A program made the position numbers and the translations under genes. From NCBI RefSeq assembly GCF_900099785.1, contig NZ_FNDS01000001.1, positions 744,001-808,000 on the forward strand: a stretch of DNA of 64,000 bases. The letters run 5' to 3'. The notes below the pieces were generated by a model that was not told the origin of the DNA, did not search any database, and worked only from the letters and a program-made list of their open reading frames with translations. This DNA is from Pseudomonas panipatensis. GTDB lineage: Bacteria; Pseudomonadota; Gammaproteobacteria; Pseudomonadales; Pseudomonadaceae. Below are positions 8,056 through 17,715 of the stretch, piece after piece. How positions within the stretch are numbered: position 1 is the stretch's first letter; each line of letters starts with the position of its first letter.

Positions 8056-8484
8056 ATGAGTTCTACTTCGAGGACGGTGTTGACGGCGGCGCTGCTGGCG
8101 CTGCTGGTAGGGGTGTCCCCGATTGCCCAAAACCCAGCATGGGGCGAGGAATCCGCCTCCCCCAGTGGTGTCCAGACGGACGATCAACAGGGGCCCCTCG
8201 GCGATCTGACCGACTACGGCCGGCTGGCTGAAGAGTCGCTGAATGCCGTGGGCACGGATGATTTCGTGACCGCGCGCCAGCGCATCGAGGAATTGCAGGG
8301 CAAGTGGCGTGCGGCGGCGGCCGAGATGCGCCGCAAGAGCCCGGAAGACTGGAAGGCGGCGAACGCGGTGGTGGAGCGCGCCGTGACCGAACTGCATGCC
8401 AAGACCCCCGACAAGGAGCGCAGCCTGGATGCGCTCAATGCGGTGCTTTCCACCTTCAATGACATTCAGGGCATCAGCGACTGA
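8056..8484 (+). CDS. Exported small helical protein of unknown function
   Basis: A 142-aa protein with a clear N-terminal export signal (TVLTAALLALLVGVSPIAQ) cleaved near NPAWG. The mature part is acidic and helical, with DDFVTARQRIEELQGKWRAA and VVERAVTELHAKTPDKERSL resembling a short heptad-like scaffold. No catalytic motif is seen. AGGAG lies 7 bp before the ATG at 8056. A GC-rich hairpin follows the gene, so it is probably monocistronic. A periplasmic location is inferred. Confidence 0.65.
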   Translation: MSSTSRTVLTAALLALLVGVSPIAQNPAWGEESASPSGVQTDDQQGPLGDLTDYGRLAEESLNAVGTDDFVTARQRIEELQGKWRAAAAEMRRKSPEDWKAANAVVERAVTELHAKTPDKERSLDALNAVLSTFNDIQGISD

Positions 8485-8544
8485 TCGCCCGCATACCCGG
8501 TGAGTTCGCCGCGTCGCTTCTGCGACGGGCGATCCCGGCGGATC

Positions 8545-8569
8545 GACAGGGGGCGTTTCGCCCCCTGTC
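8545..8569 (+). terminator. Hairpin after the small exported protein gene
   Basis: An 11-bp stem (GACAGGGGGCG / CGCCCCCTGTC) with a 3-nt loop. The following GTCTGTC is a poor U-tract, so termination is likely but not certain. Confidence 0.55.
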
Positions 8570-8715
8570 GTCTGTCAGACTCCGTCGAATGACATTTTCA
8601 TCACATATGCGTCTCGGAGTTTTCACGTTCAGCTGCGCAGGATGCTGTCCCAGCATCTGACCTTGGGCGGTTGGTTTGCTCCCTTTGCATAACTGCGCGC
8701 GAGGCCAGTTCTGAC

Positions 8716-9384
8716 GTGAAACGGTCCATCGATGCTGGAAGGCTGGCGACGCCGAGCAAGTTTCGTCCCCTGCTGAAATCCAAATACTCCCTGGCCTGGC
8801 TGGCTGGCCTGGCCGGCGCCGTGGTGTTGGGCGTGTGCGGCGCGGTGGCCCTGCCGTCGCTGAGCTACGGCCAGGTGCCCGTCGCCGCCGAGCTGGCCCA
8901 GCACTGGAGCAAGGGTGAGGTGGTGATGCTGGTTCGCCATGCCGAGCGGTGCGATCGTTCCAGCGCGCCCTGCCTGGGCGCGGCGGATGGCATTACGGTC
9001 CGCGGCAGCGAGCAGGCCGCGTTGGTCGGCCATGACTACCGTGCGCTCGACCTGAGCCATACCGATGTCTATGCCAGCCCGATGACCCGTACCGCGCAGA
9101 CCGCCGAGCAGATGTTCGGCGCCAACGTCATCGCCCAGTCCTGGGTGGCGGACTGCAAGGGTGACGTGCTGAAGAACGTCCTGCAGCACAAGGTCGCCCA
9201 CCGCAACCTGGTCTTGGTCACCCACAGCGAGTGCATGGCGCAGATCGTCCAGGCCATCGACCACCATGACCTGAGCACCCCCGAATACACCTCGTCGCTG
9301 GTGCTGTTCAGCGACGACAAAGGCGCGCTTCAGGTCGCCGGGCAGATCGAGCCGCAGGACTGGGCGAAAATGAACATTCGCTGA
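8716..9384 (+). CDS. Membrane-anchored histidine phosphatase (Ais-like)
   Basis: A 222-aa protein with an N-terminal transmembrane anchor (YSLAWLAGLAGAVVLGVCGAVAL) and a periplasmic histidine-phosphatase domain. The catalytic motif is intact (VVMLVRHAERCDRS), with a second His in NLVLVTHSECMAQI and an Arg at YASPMTRTAQTAE. This pattern resembles Ais-type lipopolysaccharide-core phosphatases, but the substrate is inferred only. A GTG at 8716 with GAGG upstream is the chosen start; a TTG at 8671 is possible. Confidence 0.72.
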   Translation: MKRSIDAGRLATPSKFRPLLKSKYSLAWLAGLAGAVVLGVCGAVALPSLSYGQVPVAAELAQHWSKGEVVMLVRHAERCDRSSAPCLGAADGITVRGSEQAALVGHDYRALDLSHTDVYASPMTRTAQTAEQMFGANVIAQSWVADCKGDVLKNVLQHKVAHRNLVLVTHSECMAQIVQAIDHHDLSTPEYTSSLVLFSDDKGALQVAGQIEPQDWAKMNIR

Positions 9385-9416
9385 GCGCGCGGCGCGACAT
9401 CACCTTACCGACGTGA

Positions 9417-9440
9417 GCGGGGCTGATCAGCCCCGCTTTT
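9417..9440 (+). terminator. Rho-independent terminator after the histidine phosphatase
   Basis: A perfect palindromic stem GCGGGGCTGA / TCAGCCCCGC followed by TTTT, 33 bp after the stop codon. It also separates this gene from the convergent MFS gene. Confidence 0.88.
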
Positions 9441-9509
9441 CGTTCCTGTCTACCTGGCCCGTTGCGCATTGCCCGACGCCTGCGCGGCGGGCACGGAACA
9501 GCCCCGGGA

Positions 9510-10799
9510 TCAGGCGCGCGGTCGCTGCTGCAGGGCGATCGGCAGCAACGCGGCGATCGTCAGGGCGGCGCAGAGCAGCAGGGCGAGGCGGTAGGTGTGG
9601 GTGGCGTCGACCAGGTAGCCGATGGCTTCCGGGCTGAGGGCCGAGACGAGCCCGGCGATCAGGTTGCCGATGCCGAGCAGGGCGCCGAAATTGCGCTGTC
9701 CCATCGACTCGACCAAGAGTACCGGCGATAGCTGGTTGACCAGGTTGAAGGTGCAGCCCCAGGTCAGCACAAAGAGCGCCAGGGCGCCGATACCGAACGC
9801 CGGATGGCCCGCCGCGAGGAGGCACAGAATGCCGCCGGTGCCGATGGCGTTGCCGATCAGCAGGATGGCCTTGGCGCTCCAGCGGTAGCTCAGGACGCCG
9901 AAGACGAAGTTGCCGACGAACGCCGCGGCGCCGGTGCCGGCGAAAAAGGCGGCGGCCTGCTGCGCCGAATAACCGGCCGAGACGAGATAGGGCACCAGGG
10001 CGATGAAGATGCCGATGCTGCTCAGGGTGAGGAGCATCTGCATGGCGATCCACAGCCAGTAGCGCGGCATGCGCAAGGCCTCGCCGATGCTCGGATCGAG
10101 GTGCGAGCCTGGCGCAGCGTGCGGCTTGCCCGCGGTGGCCTCGGGCATGCGCGCCAGCCACAGCAGCAGGGGCACGCAGATCAGCAGGAGCATGCCGGCC
10201 ACGGCCTGCATGGCGCTGCGCCAGCCGATGCTGACGATGACCTGGGTGAGCAGCATGGGGAAGATGATGGCGCCGATGGCGGCGCCGGAGAGCAGGATGC
10301 CATAGGCGAGGCCCTGCCGGTCGGGGACGATCCAGCGCGTGGCCAGGGTGATCGCCGGGACATAGGTCGAGGCGCCGACGCCGACGCCGCTGAGGGCGAT
10401 GGCCAGGGTGAGCTGGCTGATGTCCTGGCTCCAACTGGCGAGCAGGTAGCCCAGCGCCGCTAGCAGGGCGCCGGCGGTCATCACCGGGCGCGGCGAGATA
10501 TGGTCGAGCAGCCAGCCGGCCAGGGGCATGGCCAGGGTCATGGTGATCAGGAACGCGGTGGCGACGCGCGCGGCCTCTTCGTTGGAGCATTGGAAGGCCA
10601 GGGTGATCGGCACGGTGAACACGCTGATGGAGTTGAGCGTGGTGCCGAAGCCGATGCACAGCACCACCGCCAGGCCGAGGACCAGGCCCCAACCCTGGCG
10701 CTGGTTGGGGGTGGTCGAACTCTGTGTCTCCGGGCCGGGAAAGACTGCCGTTGCAGTCTCGATATCCCGCTCCGCTAGCGTATCCCGCACGTGCGCCAT
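9510..10799 (-). CDS. MFS transporter
   Basis: An inner-membrane secondary transporter of 429 aa with about twelve hydrophobic helices, starting at GWGLVLGLAVVLCIGFG. A motif-A-like loop is present (AGWLLDHISPRPVMTAGALL). The overall form resembles the oxalate/formate-monocarboxylate antiporter group, but the substrate cannot be given. AGAGG precedes the ATG at 10799. The gene stands alone and converges on the histidine phosphatase terminator. Confidence 0.85.
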   Translation of the reverse strand: MAHVRDTLAERDIETATAVFPGPETQSSTTPNQRQGWGLVLGLAVVLCIGFGTTLNSISVFTVPITLAFQCSNEEAARVATAFLITMTLAMPLAGWLLDHISPRPVMTAGALLAALGYLLASWSQDISQLTLAIALSGVGVGASTYVPAITLATRWIVPDRQGLAYGILLSGAAIGAIIFPMLLTQVIVSIGWRSAMQAVAGMLLLICVPLLLWLARMPEATAGKPHAAPGSHLDPSIGEALRMPRYWLWIAMQMLLTLSSIGIFIALVPYLVSAGYSAQQAAAFFAGTGAAAFVGNFVFGVLSYRWSAKAILLIGNAIGTGGILCLLAAGHPAFGIGALALFVLTWGCTFNLVNQLSPVLLVESMGQRNFGALLGIGNLIAGLVSALSPEAIGYLVDATHTYRLALLLCAALTIAALLPIALQQRPRA

Positions 10800-10993
10800 G
10801 GCTGAGCCTCTTGGATTGTTTTTGGAGTGAAACGCTCGAGGCGGAGTCTATGGGCGGCGCGGCGGACGCAAATCGTCCGTTGGGAGTAGTTGGGCGCAGG
10901 TCTCGCGCTCGCCGCCAATTCGCGGGCGAGCGCTCAGTCGCGGGGTGGGGCGGCCTTCATGGGCGAAGGCCGCGCGGGGAATCGCCGGGGGCT

Positions 10994-12607
10994 TCAGGCG
11001 CCGTTGGCCTCGAAGCTGTCGCTGCGCGCCATGCGCCACATTCGCTCGTAGAACTCCCCCTCGATGTTGCCGGAGAGCAGTTCGCCCGGCTTGAGGAAGT
11101 AGTGCAGGTGCGAGAACAGGCGGATTTCGCTGGACGAGACGCGCCGTACCAAGTGCTTGGCTTGCAGTTGCTCGGGGTGTTCGAGACCGGCGGCGGCGAG
11201 CATCTCGGCCAGGGCCTTGAGGGTGTTGCGGTGGAAGTTGTAGACCCGCTCGGCCTTGTCCGGCACCACCAGGGCGCGCTGGCGCAGCGGGTCCTGGGTG
11301 GCCACGCCGGTCGGGCATTTGTTGGTGTGGCAACTCTGGCTCTGAATGCAGCCAATGGCGAACATGAAGCCGCGCGCCGAGTTGGCCCAGTCGGCGCCCA
11401 TGGCCAGCACGCTGGCGATGTCGAAGGCGCTGACCACCTTGCCGCTGGCGCCGATGCGAATCCGCTCGCGCAGGTTCAGGCCGACCAGGGTGTTGTGCAC
11501 GAACAGCAGGCCCTCGCGCATCGGCAGGCCCATGTGGTCGACGAATTCCACCGGGGCGGCGCCGGTGCCGCCTTCCTTGCCGTCGACGACGATGAAGTCG
11601 GGGAGGATGCCGGTCTCGTGCATGGCCTTGGCGATGCCCATGAACTCCCACGGATGACCGATGCACAGCTTGAAGCCGACCGGCTTGCCGCCGGACAGTT
11701 CGCGCAGGCGGACGATGAAGTCGAGCAGTTCCTTGGGCGTGGAGAACTCGCTGTGGCAGGCCGGCGAGATGCAGTCCTGGCCCATGGGCACGCCACGGGT
11801 GGAGGCGATCTCGGCGGTGACCTTGTGTTTCGGCAGGATGCCGCCATGGCCGGGTTTGGCGCCCTGGCTGAGCTTGATCTCGATCATCTTCACCTGCGGG
11901 CTCTTGGCCTGCGCGGCGAAGCGCGCCGGGTCGAAGCGGCCGTCCTCGGTGCGGCAGCCGAAGTAGCCGCTGCCCAGTTCCCAGGTGAGGTCGCCGCCGT
12001 ACTCGCGGTGGTATGGGCTGATGCTGCCCTCGCCGGTGTCATGGATGAAGTTGCCCATGCGCGCGCCCTTGTTCAGCGCGCGGATGGCGTTGGCGCTGAG
12101 GGCGCCGAAACTCATCGCCGAGATGTTGAAGACCGAGATCGAATAGGGCAGCTTGCAGTCCGGCCCGCCGACGTTGACGCGGAAGCTGCTGGGGTCGGCC
12201 AGCGGCGCCGGGCGGATCGAGTGGGCAATGAATTCGAAGCCGGACTCGTAGACGTCGATCAGGGTGCCGAAGGGCTTGTCGGCGGTCTCCTGCTTGGCGC
12301 GCGCGTAGACCAGGCCGCGCTGGGCGCGGGAGAAGGGCAGCGCCTCGTTGTCGCCTTCGAGCAGGTACTGGCGGATTTCCGGGCGGATGCCTTCCACCAG
12401 GTAGCGGATGTTGCCGAGGATCGGGTAGTTGCGGCGCACCGCGTGGGGCGCCTGCAGCAGGTCGAAGACGCCCAGCAGGCTGAGGGCGAAGGTGGTCAGG
12501 GTGACCGGCCAGAGCCATTCCGCGTGCCCGAGGAAGGGCAGGCTGAACAGGGTGAAGAGGACACAGGCGGCAAAGAAGGCATAACGGCTGAGCAGCGACA
12601 GGTTCAT
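10994..12607 (-). CDS. FMN-binding glutamate synthase family protein
   Basis: A 537-aa protein with two N-terminal hydrophobic segments (FAACVLFTLFSLPFL and WPVTLTTFALSLLGVFDLL) and a glutamate-synthase FMN/Fe-S domain. Flavin-binding and catalytic stretches include ISAMSFGALSANAIRALN, IEIKLSQGAKPGHGG and VDGKEGGTGAAP. The cysteines in QSQSCHTNKCPTGV are the typical Fe-S ligands. It lacks the glutaminase domain of GltB and has no small-subunit partner nearby, so classical glutamate synthase activity is unlikely. The membrane-anchored standalone form is widespread in proteobacteria with unsettled function. Confidence 0.88.
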   Translation of the reverse strand: MNLSLLSRYAFFAACVLFTLFSLPFLGHAEWLWPVTLTTFALSLLGVFDLLQAPHAVRRNYPILGNIRYLVEGIRPEIRQYLLEGDNEALPFSRAQRGLVYARAKQETADKPFGTLIDVYESGFEFIAHSIRPAPLADPSSFRVNVGGPDCKLPYSISVFNISAMSFGALSANAIRALNKGARMGNFIHDTGEGSISPYHREYGGDLTWELGSGYFGCRTEDGRFDPARFAAQAKSPQVKMIEIKLSQGAKPGHGGILPKHKVTAEIASTRGVPMGQDCISPACHSEFSTPKELLDFIVRLRELSGGKPVGFKLCIGHPWEFMGIAKAMHETGILPDFIVVDGKEGGTGAAPVEFVDHMGLPMREGLLFVHNTLVGLNLRERIRIGASGKVVSAFDIASVLAMGADWANSARGFMFAIGCIQSQSCHTNKCPTGVATQDPLRQRALVVPDKAERVYNFHRNTLKALAEMLAAAGLEHPEQLQAKHLVRRVSSSEIRLFSHLHYFLKPGELLSGNIEGEFYERMWRMARSDSFEANGA

Positions 12608-12824
12608 GGAGTCTCCAGTCGTCGGGCGGAATCACGGTGGTTGGTGCCGGGGGCGTTGCCGTAGCGGGCCTGGAGAGCATAGGCAGACCTTGCGCCGCTG
12701 TGCTCTGGCGTGGCGCGATGGCTCGGCGGCCTCCGGAAGGATTCTTGTTATGGCGGGCTTCCCGGCGGCGAAAGTAGCCTGTCGGCGGGAAAAAAGGAAG
12801 CAAGCTAACTATTTTTTCAGATTT

Positions 12825-12853
12825 GGCAAAAGACCCGGACGCCGGCGTCCGGG
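12825..12853 (-). terminator. Rho-independent terminator of sdaA
   Basis: On the minus strand a perfect CCCGGACGCC / GGCGTCCGGG palindrome is followed by TCTTTTGCC, 12 bp after the sdaA stop. Confidence 0.82.
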
Positions 12854-12864
12854 CCGCTCGGTCG

Positions 12865-14244
12865 TCAGCAGGCGATGACGTTCACCGCCAGGCCGCCCTT
12901 CGAGGTTTCCTTGTACTTGTCCATCATGTCGCGTCCGGTATCGCGCAGGGTGGCGATGGCCTTGTCCAGCGACACCAGGTGCTGGCCGTCGCCGCGCAGG
13001 GCCAGTTGCGCGGCGTTGATCGCCTTCAGCGAGGCCATGGCGTTGCGTTCGATGCAGGGAATCTGGACCAGTCCGGCGACCGGGTCGCAGGTCAGCCCGA
13101 GGTTGTGCTCCAGACCGATTTCGGCGGCGTTCTCCACCTGTTCCAGGCTGCCGCCGAGGATTTCCGCCAGGCCCGCCGCGGCCATGGCGCAGGCCGAGCC
13201 GACCTCGCCCTGGCAACCGACCTCGGCGCCGGAAATCGAGGCGTTGAGCTTGCACAGGATGCCGACGGCCGCGGCAGTCAGCAGGTAGCGCTCGATGGCA
13301 TCGCTGCCGGCGTCGCTGGCGTAGTGCGCGTAGTAGTGCAGCACCGCCGGGACGATGCCGGCGGCGCCATTGGTCGGCGCGGTGACGACCCGTCCGCCGG
13401 CGGCGTTTTCCTCGTTCACCGCCAGGGCCCAGAGGTCGACCCAGTCCATGGCGCCGAGGGTGCTGGCGATCAGGTTGCCGCTGCCGGCCTCGTTGAGCCG
13501 GCGGAACAGCATGGGCGCGCGGCGGCGCACCTTGAGGCCGCCGGGCAGCGTGCCTTCGGTTTCCAGGCCGCGGCGCACGCAGGCCTGCATTTCCGCCCAG
13601 ATGTGCGCCAGGCCGGCATGGATCTGCGCCTCGTTGCGCAGCGCCAGTTCGTTGGCCCACATCAGATCGCTGATGCGCTGGAAGCCGTGGCTGTGACAGA
13701 GCCGCAGGAGTTCCTCGGCGCTGCGGAAGGGGTAGGGCATGGGGTTGTCCGGCAGCGCGCGGTCGGTGTTGAAGTCGGCCTCGTCGACCACGAAGCCGCC
13801 GCCCACCGAGTAGCAGGTGCGTTCGGCCAGCGGCAGGCCGCGGTTGTCCAGGGCGCGCAGGTGCATGCCGTTGGGGTGCGCGGGCAGGCTGCCGTCGTGG
13901 AAGACCAGGTCGTTGGTCGGATCGAAGTCGATGACGTGCTCGCCGTCCAGGGCCAGGCTGTGCTCGGCGAAGATGGCGTCGACCAGCGGCGCCAGGGCGG
14001 CCGGATCGGCATCCGCCGGGTCGATGCCGAGCAGGCCGATCAGGCAGGCGCGGTCGGTGGCGTGGCCCTTGCCGGTGGCGCTGAGCGAGCCGTAGAGGTT
14101 CACTTCCAGCCGCGCCACGCGCAGCAGCAGGGCGGCCTCGCGCAGGCGCTCGACGAACTCGCGGGTGGCGCGCATCGGTCCCATGGTGTGCGAACTGGAT
14201 GGGCCGACGCCGGGCTTGAACATATCGAAGACGCTTAGGGTCAT
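12865..14244 (-). CDS. sdaA: L-serine ammonia-lyase (single-chain, Fe-S type)
   Basis: A 459-aa cytoplasmic enzyme that deaminates L-serine to pyruvate and ammonia. The N-terminal beta domain starts [20 protein letters not shown], with the substrate-binding SSSHT. The C-terminal alpha domain carries the conserved Cys residues for the 4Fe-4S cluster ([19 protein letters not shown] and [11 protein letters not shown]) and the extreme C-terminal Cys (AVNVIAC) typical of the family. It has its own terminator and divergent neighbours. Pseudomonas usually has more than one copy, so the symbol is by family. Confidence 0.93.
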   Translation of the reverse strand: MTLSVFDMFKPGVGPSSSHTMGPMRATREFVERLREAALLLRVARLEVNLYGSLSATGKGHATDRACLIGLLGIDPADADPAALAPLVDAIFAEHSLALDGEHVIDFDPTNDLVFHDGSLPAHPNGMHLRALDNRGLPLAERTCYSVGGGFVVDEADFNTDRALPDNPMPYPFRSAEELLRLCHSHGFQRISDLMWANELALRNEAQIHAGLAHIWAEMQACVRRGLETEGTLPGGLKVRRRAPMLFRRLNEAGSGNLIASTLGAMDWVDLWALAVNEENAAGGRVVTAPTNGAAGIVPAVLHYYAHYASDAGSDAIERYLLTAAAVGILCKLNASISGAEVGCQGEVGSACAMAAAGLAEILGGSLEQVENAAEIGLEHNLGLTCDPVAGLVQIPCIERNAMASLKAINAAQLALRGDGQHLVSLDKAIATLRDTGRDMMDKYKETSKGGLAVNVIAC

Positions 14245-14424
14245 GGCGGCTACCTCCTGCTCCCAAGCATGGACCCGATTCGGCGTCGGGTCGATGACGG
14301 CGCGGGCCGGGGCGGCTGGCGTTGCGGAAGAGCGCTGGCACCGCGTTCATCGGCGTCGGCGCCTGGCGGGCGGCGCCGGTCTATGCTTGCCGCTGCCGTC
14401 CACGCCACACAAGGAAGACCCAAC

Positions 14425-15072
14425 ATGAGCCTCGATCGCCGCGTCACCTTCTACCATGCCCCGCAGACCCGCTCTTCCGGCACCCTGGCGTTGCTGAAGG
14501 AGCTGGGCGCCGACTACGACCTGCGACTGATCAACCTGCGCGCCGGCGAACAGCGCCAGCCGGCCTACCTGGCGATCAACCCGATGGGCAAGGTGCCGGC
14601 CATTCGCCACGGCGAGGCGTTGGTCAGCGAGCAGGGCGCCATCTTCATCTACCTCGCCGACCTCTACCCGGAAGCCGGCCTGGCGCCGGCCATCGGCGAC
14701 CCGCTGCGCGGGCCTTACCTGCGCTGGCTGGTGTTCTACGGTTCGAGCTTCGAGCCGGCCGTCACCGACCGCTCCCTCGGCCGCGAGCCGGCGCCGCTGG
14801 CGCGCAGCCCCTACGGCAGCTTCGACGACGTGCTGAAGACCCTCGACAACCAACTGGAAAAGGGGCCGTACCTGCTCGGCGAGCGCTTCACCGCAGCGGA
14901 CGTGCTCTGGGGCTCCGCCCTGGCCTGGACCACCGGCTTCGGCCTGGTGCCGAAGACCCCGGCGATCGAGCGCTACCTCGGCAAAGTCACCACGCGCCCG
15001 GTGTTCGCCAGGGTCGCCGAACGCGACGCGCAGTGGGCCGCGGAACATGCCGCGGCGGCGGGGCAGGGCTGA
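14425..15072 (+). CDS. Glutathione S-transferase family protein
   Basis: A 215-aa soluble protein with an N-terminal thioredoxin-like domain (VTFYHAPQTRSSGTLALLKEL, with the catalytic Ser/Arg region), the cis-Pro loop NPMGKVPAI, the glutathione-binding VSEQGAIFIYLAD, and an all-helical C-terminal domain ending GKVTTRPVFARV. AAGGAAG lies before the ATG at 14425. It diverges from sdaA across about 180 bp. The role (conjugation or reductive detoxification) is inferred from the family. Confidence 0.88.
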   Translation: MSLDRRVTFYHAPQTRSSGTLALLKELGADYDLRLINLRAGEQRQPAYLAINPMGKVPAIRHGEALVSEQGAIFIYLADLYPEAGLAPAIGDPLRGPYLRWLVFYGSSFEPAVTDRSLGREPAPLARSPYGSFDDVLKTLDNQLEKGPYLLGERFTAADVLWGSALAWTTGFGLVPKTPAIERYLGKVTTRPVFARVAERDAQWAAEHAAAAGQG

Positions 15073-15129
15073 CGCCTTGACATCGGGCGGCTAACGCCCT
15101 GCGCGGCTGAACGCGGCGCGTCGAGCGAC

Positions 15130-16050
15130 TCAGCCCTTGGCCGCGCTGACCCCTTCGAGGGTGGCGAAGGAGGTGTCCTTGGCGGTGAGCAGGAAGTCGC
15201 GCATGAAGGGCGCGTCGAGCATGTCGGCGCGAATCGCCGCGTACAGCGTGCAGTACAGGCCTTTCTCGCCGAGGCGCCTGGCGGTCACGTAGCCGCGCGA
15301 GCTGTATTCGTGCAGCGCCCAGTTCGGCAGGCAGCAGACGCCGCGGCCGGAAGCCACCAGTTGCATCATCATCACCGTCAGTTCCGAGGTGCGTACCTGC
15401 GCCGGCTCGATGTCGGCCGGGTCGAGGAAGCGGGTGAAGATGTCCAGGCGATCGCGCTCCACCGGGTAGGTGATCAGCGTCTGGCTGGCCAGGTCGTCCG
15501 GGACGATGAAGGCTTTGCTCGCCAGGGCGTGATGGTTGTCCACCGCCAGCAGCGCCTCGTAGGTGAACAGCGGGACGTAGGTGATGCCGGCGATCTCCAC
15601 CGGGTCGGAGGTCACCACCAGGTCGAGGTCGCCACGGGCCAGGGCCGGCAGCGGGGCGAAGGAGAAGCCCGAGGCCAGGTCCAGCTCGACCTCCGGCCAG
15701 GCATCGCGGAACTGGTCGATGGTCGGCATCAGCCACTGGAAGCAGCTGTGGCATTCGATGGCCATGTGCAGGCGGCCCGCGGTGCCGCCGGCCAGCCGCG
15801 CCAGGTCGCGCTCGGCGGCGCGCAGTTGCGGCAGCACGCTGTCGGCCAGTTGCAGCAGGCGCAGGCCGGCGCTGGTGAAGCGCACCGGCTTGGTCTTGCG
15901 GATGAACAGCGACAGGCCGAGGCGGTCTTCGAGTTCCTTGAACTGGTGGGAGAGGGCGGATTGGGTCAGGTGCAGGCGTTCGGCGGCTTCCACCAGGCTG
16001 TCGGCTTCGCGCAGGGCGTGCAGGGTTTTCAGGTGGCGCAGTTCGAGCAT
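15130..16050 (-). CDS. metR: LysR-type regulator MetR
   Basis: A 306-aa LysR-family activator of methionine biosynthesis. The N-terminal winged helix-turn-helix (MLELRHLKTLHALREADSLV; LHLTQSALSHQFKELEDRLG) is followed by a periplasmic-binding-like effector domain that in the family senses homocysteine. The unusual N-terminal phrase and the following hydrolase, glpM and glpD order match the MetR locus I recall in P. aeruginosa. It is transcribed away from the alpha/beta hydrolase gene across 243 bp, where its targets or own operator may lie. Confidence 0.88.
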   Translation of the reverse strand: MLELRHLKTLHALREADSLVEAAERLHLTQSALSHQFKELEDRLGLSLFIRKTKPVRFTSAGLRLLQLADSVLPQLRAAERDLARLAGGTAGRLHMAIECHSCFQWLMPTIDQFRDAWPEVELDLASGFSFAPLPALARGDLDLVVTSDPVEIAGITYVPLFTYEALLAVDNHHALASKAFIVPDDLASQTLITYPVERDRLDIFTRFLDPADIEPAQVRTSELTVMMMQLVASGRGVCCLPNWALHEYSSRGYVTARRLGEKGLYCTLYAAIRADMLDAPFMRDFLLTAKDTSFATLEGVSAAKG

Positions 16051-16293
16051 GATGCCGGTCCCAACATGAGGAAAACTTGATTTCTTAAAGCAAGGATTGA
16101 GTTTGTCTCATGATTGCACGGCTGTCGACTCGCTGCGGCGCCACGCCGCGCGGCGAGCCGGGACGGGCGTGAGCGGGCGGTCTTCGCGACCGCTCGGCAG
16201 CTTTCATCAAAGTGTCACGGTTGTGTGGCAGAGCGACGCACGGGAATTCATCAGAATCGCGTTCCACTGGGGTTCTGCATTCCGGATTTTTCT

Positions 16294-17289
16294 ATGCGAG
16301 CGTTTCTCCTGGCGCTGGCGCTTTTCTGCGCGGCGCCTCTCCTTGCCTTTGCCGGCGATCGTTGCGATCCACGGGTTCCCACCGAGACCCTGGACGTCGG
16401 CGACGTGCGCCTGGCCTACCAGAGCATCGGGTCGCCCAAGGACCCGGCGCTGCTGCTGATCATGGGCCTCGGCGGGCAGCTCATCCATTGGCCCGATGAG
16501 GTGGTGCGGACCCTGTGCCAGCAGGGTTTCCGGGTGATTCGCTACGACAACCGCGACGTCGGCCTGACGGCCTGGCGCGCGCCGGTGCCGACGGCGAACC
16601 TGACCTACGAAGTGATCCGCTACCGACTCGGCCTGCCGGTGAGCGCACCCTACAGCCTCACCGATATGGCCTGGGATGCCCTGCATCTGCTGGATGCGCT
16701 GCACATCGATCGGGCCAATGTCCTGGGCGCCAGCATGGGCGGGATGATCGCTCAGCACGTTGCCGACCTGGCGCCGCAGCGGGTCATCAGCCTGACCCTG
16801 GTGATGACCAGCTCCGGCGCCGAGGGCCTGCCCGCGCCCAGCGACAGCCTGCTGCGCCTGCTGGCGCGGCGCGAGGCGAGCAGCCGCGAGCAGGCCATCG
16901 AGCAGCAGGCCGACCTGCTCGCCGCGCTGGGCAGCCCGGCGGTGAAGGACGATCGCGCGCAACTGCTGCGCCAGGCGGCGGTCTCCTATGACCGCGCGTT
17001 CAACCCGGAGGGCGTGCAGCGCCAGTTGCTGGCGATCCTCGCCGAGCCGAGCCGGGTCGATCTGCTCAACCGCCTGAACCTGCCGACCCTGGTCATCCAC
17101 GGCACCGCCGACCCGCTGCTGCCGGTGATGCATGGGGTGCACGTGGCGGCGCACGTCCGCGGCTCGGAGCTGAAGCTGATTCCGGGCATGGCCCATCGCT
17201 TCCAGGAAGCCTTCAAGGCGCCCTTGCTGGCGGCGGTGCTGCCCTATCTGCGCGCGCACCAGAGCATGGGGCACGTCGCGCAGTTGTGA
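16294..17289 (+). CDS. Exported alpha/beta hydrolase
   Basis: A 331-aa protein with a signal peptide (MRAFLLALALFCAAPLLAFA) cleaved before GDRC. The hydrolase fold shows the oxyanion region LLLIMGLGGQLIHWP, the nucleophile elbow VLGASMGGMIAQ with Ser, the acid region LVIHGTADPLLP and the catalytic His in IPGMAHRFQEAF. It is probably periplasmic. It lies divergent from metR and convergent with glpM, 7 bp apart. The substrate is unknown; an esterase or lipase-like activity is inferred. Confidence 0.86.
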   Translation: MRAFLLALALFCAAPLLAFAGDRCDPRVPTETLDVGDVRLAYQSIGSPKDPALLLIMGLGGQLIHWPDEVVRTLCQQGFRVIRYDNRDVGLTAWRAPVPTANLTYEVIRYRLGLPVSAPYSLTDMAWDALHLLDALHIDRANVLGASMGGMIAQHVADLAPQRVISLTLVMTSSGAEGLPAPSDSLLRLLARREASSREQAIEQQADLLAALGSPAVKDDRAQLLRQAAVSYDRAFNPEGVQRQLLAILAEPSRVDLLNRLNLPTLVIHGTADPLLPVMHGVHVAAHVRGSELKLIPGMAHRFQEAFKAPLLAAVLPYLRAHQSMGHVAQL

Positions 17290-17296
17290 GTCCGCG

Positions 17297-17623
17297 TTAG
17301 TGCAGGCGCACCCAGACCGTCACCAGGAGCGTCGCCGCGACCAGCCAGGCCAGTGCGGCCATGGCCAGGGACAGCTCCAGGCGGAAGCGGTCGACCAGCA
17401 GGTAGAGCGCGGCCAGGTAGACGAAGTAGGGGATGATCGACCACATGCCGAAGGCGATGGTGGTCTTCAGGTCGTCCAGCGAGCGGCTCTTGCCGACGAT
17501 GTAATGGGCGATCAGGGCGAAGGTGGGGAACAGCGGCACCAGACCGGCGATGTAGTAGTTGCGGGTTTTCGACAGGGCGGCCAGCACGACCACCACGGCG
17601 GCGCCGATCAGCGCCTTGAGCAT
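17297..17623 (-). CDS. glpM: GlpM family membrane protein
   Basis: A 108-aa integral membrane protein with four predicted helices, including MLKALIGAAVVVVLAAL and YFVYLAALYLLVDRF. GlpM in P. aeruginosa lies beside glpD and has been linked to alginate production. The ATG at 17623 gives the expected length of about 109 aa. It lies 92 bp downstream of glpD on the same strand, so read-through from glpD is possible. Its biochemical role is not known. Confidence 0.85.
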   Translation of the reverse strand: MLKALIGAAVVVVLAALSKTRNYYIAGLVPLFPTFALIAHYIVGKSRSLDDLKTTIAFGMWSIIPYFVYLAALYLLVDRFRLELSLAMAALAWLVAATLLVTVWVRLH

Positions 17624-17715
17624 CAGGTCCACGGAATTCTCGACAAACAGCGGCGCCACCGGGCGTGGCGCCGCGCATTATGCCCGAAGGCGGTAGCCCA
17701 TGGGCCGCGCGGGTC

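Noticed and set aside
10724..12664. A 646-codon plus-strand frame opposite the glutamate-synthase-like gene
   Set aside because: High-GC antisense shadow; its translation is rich in Ala, Gly, Val and His with no domain, while the minus strand encodes a clear flavoprotein.
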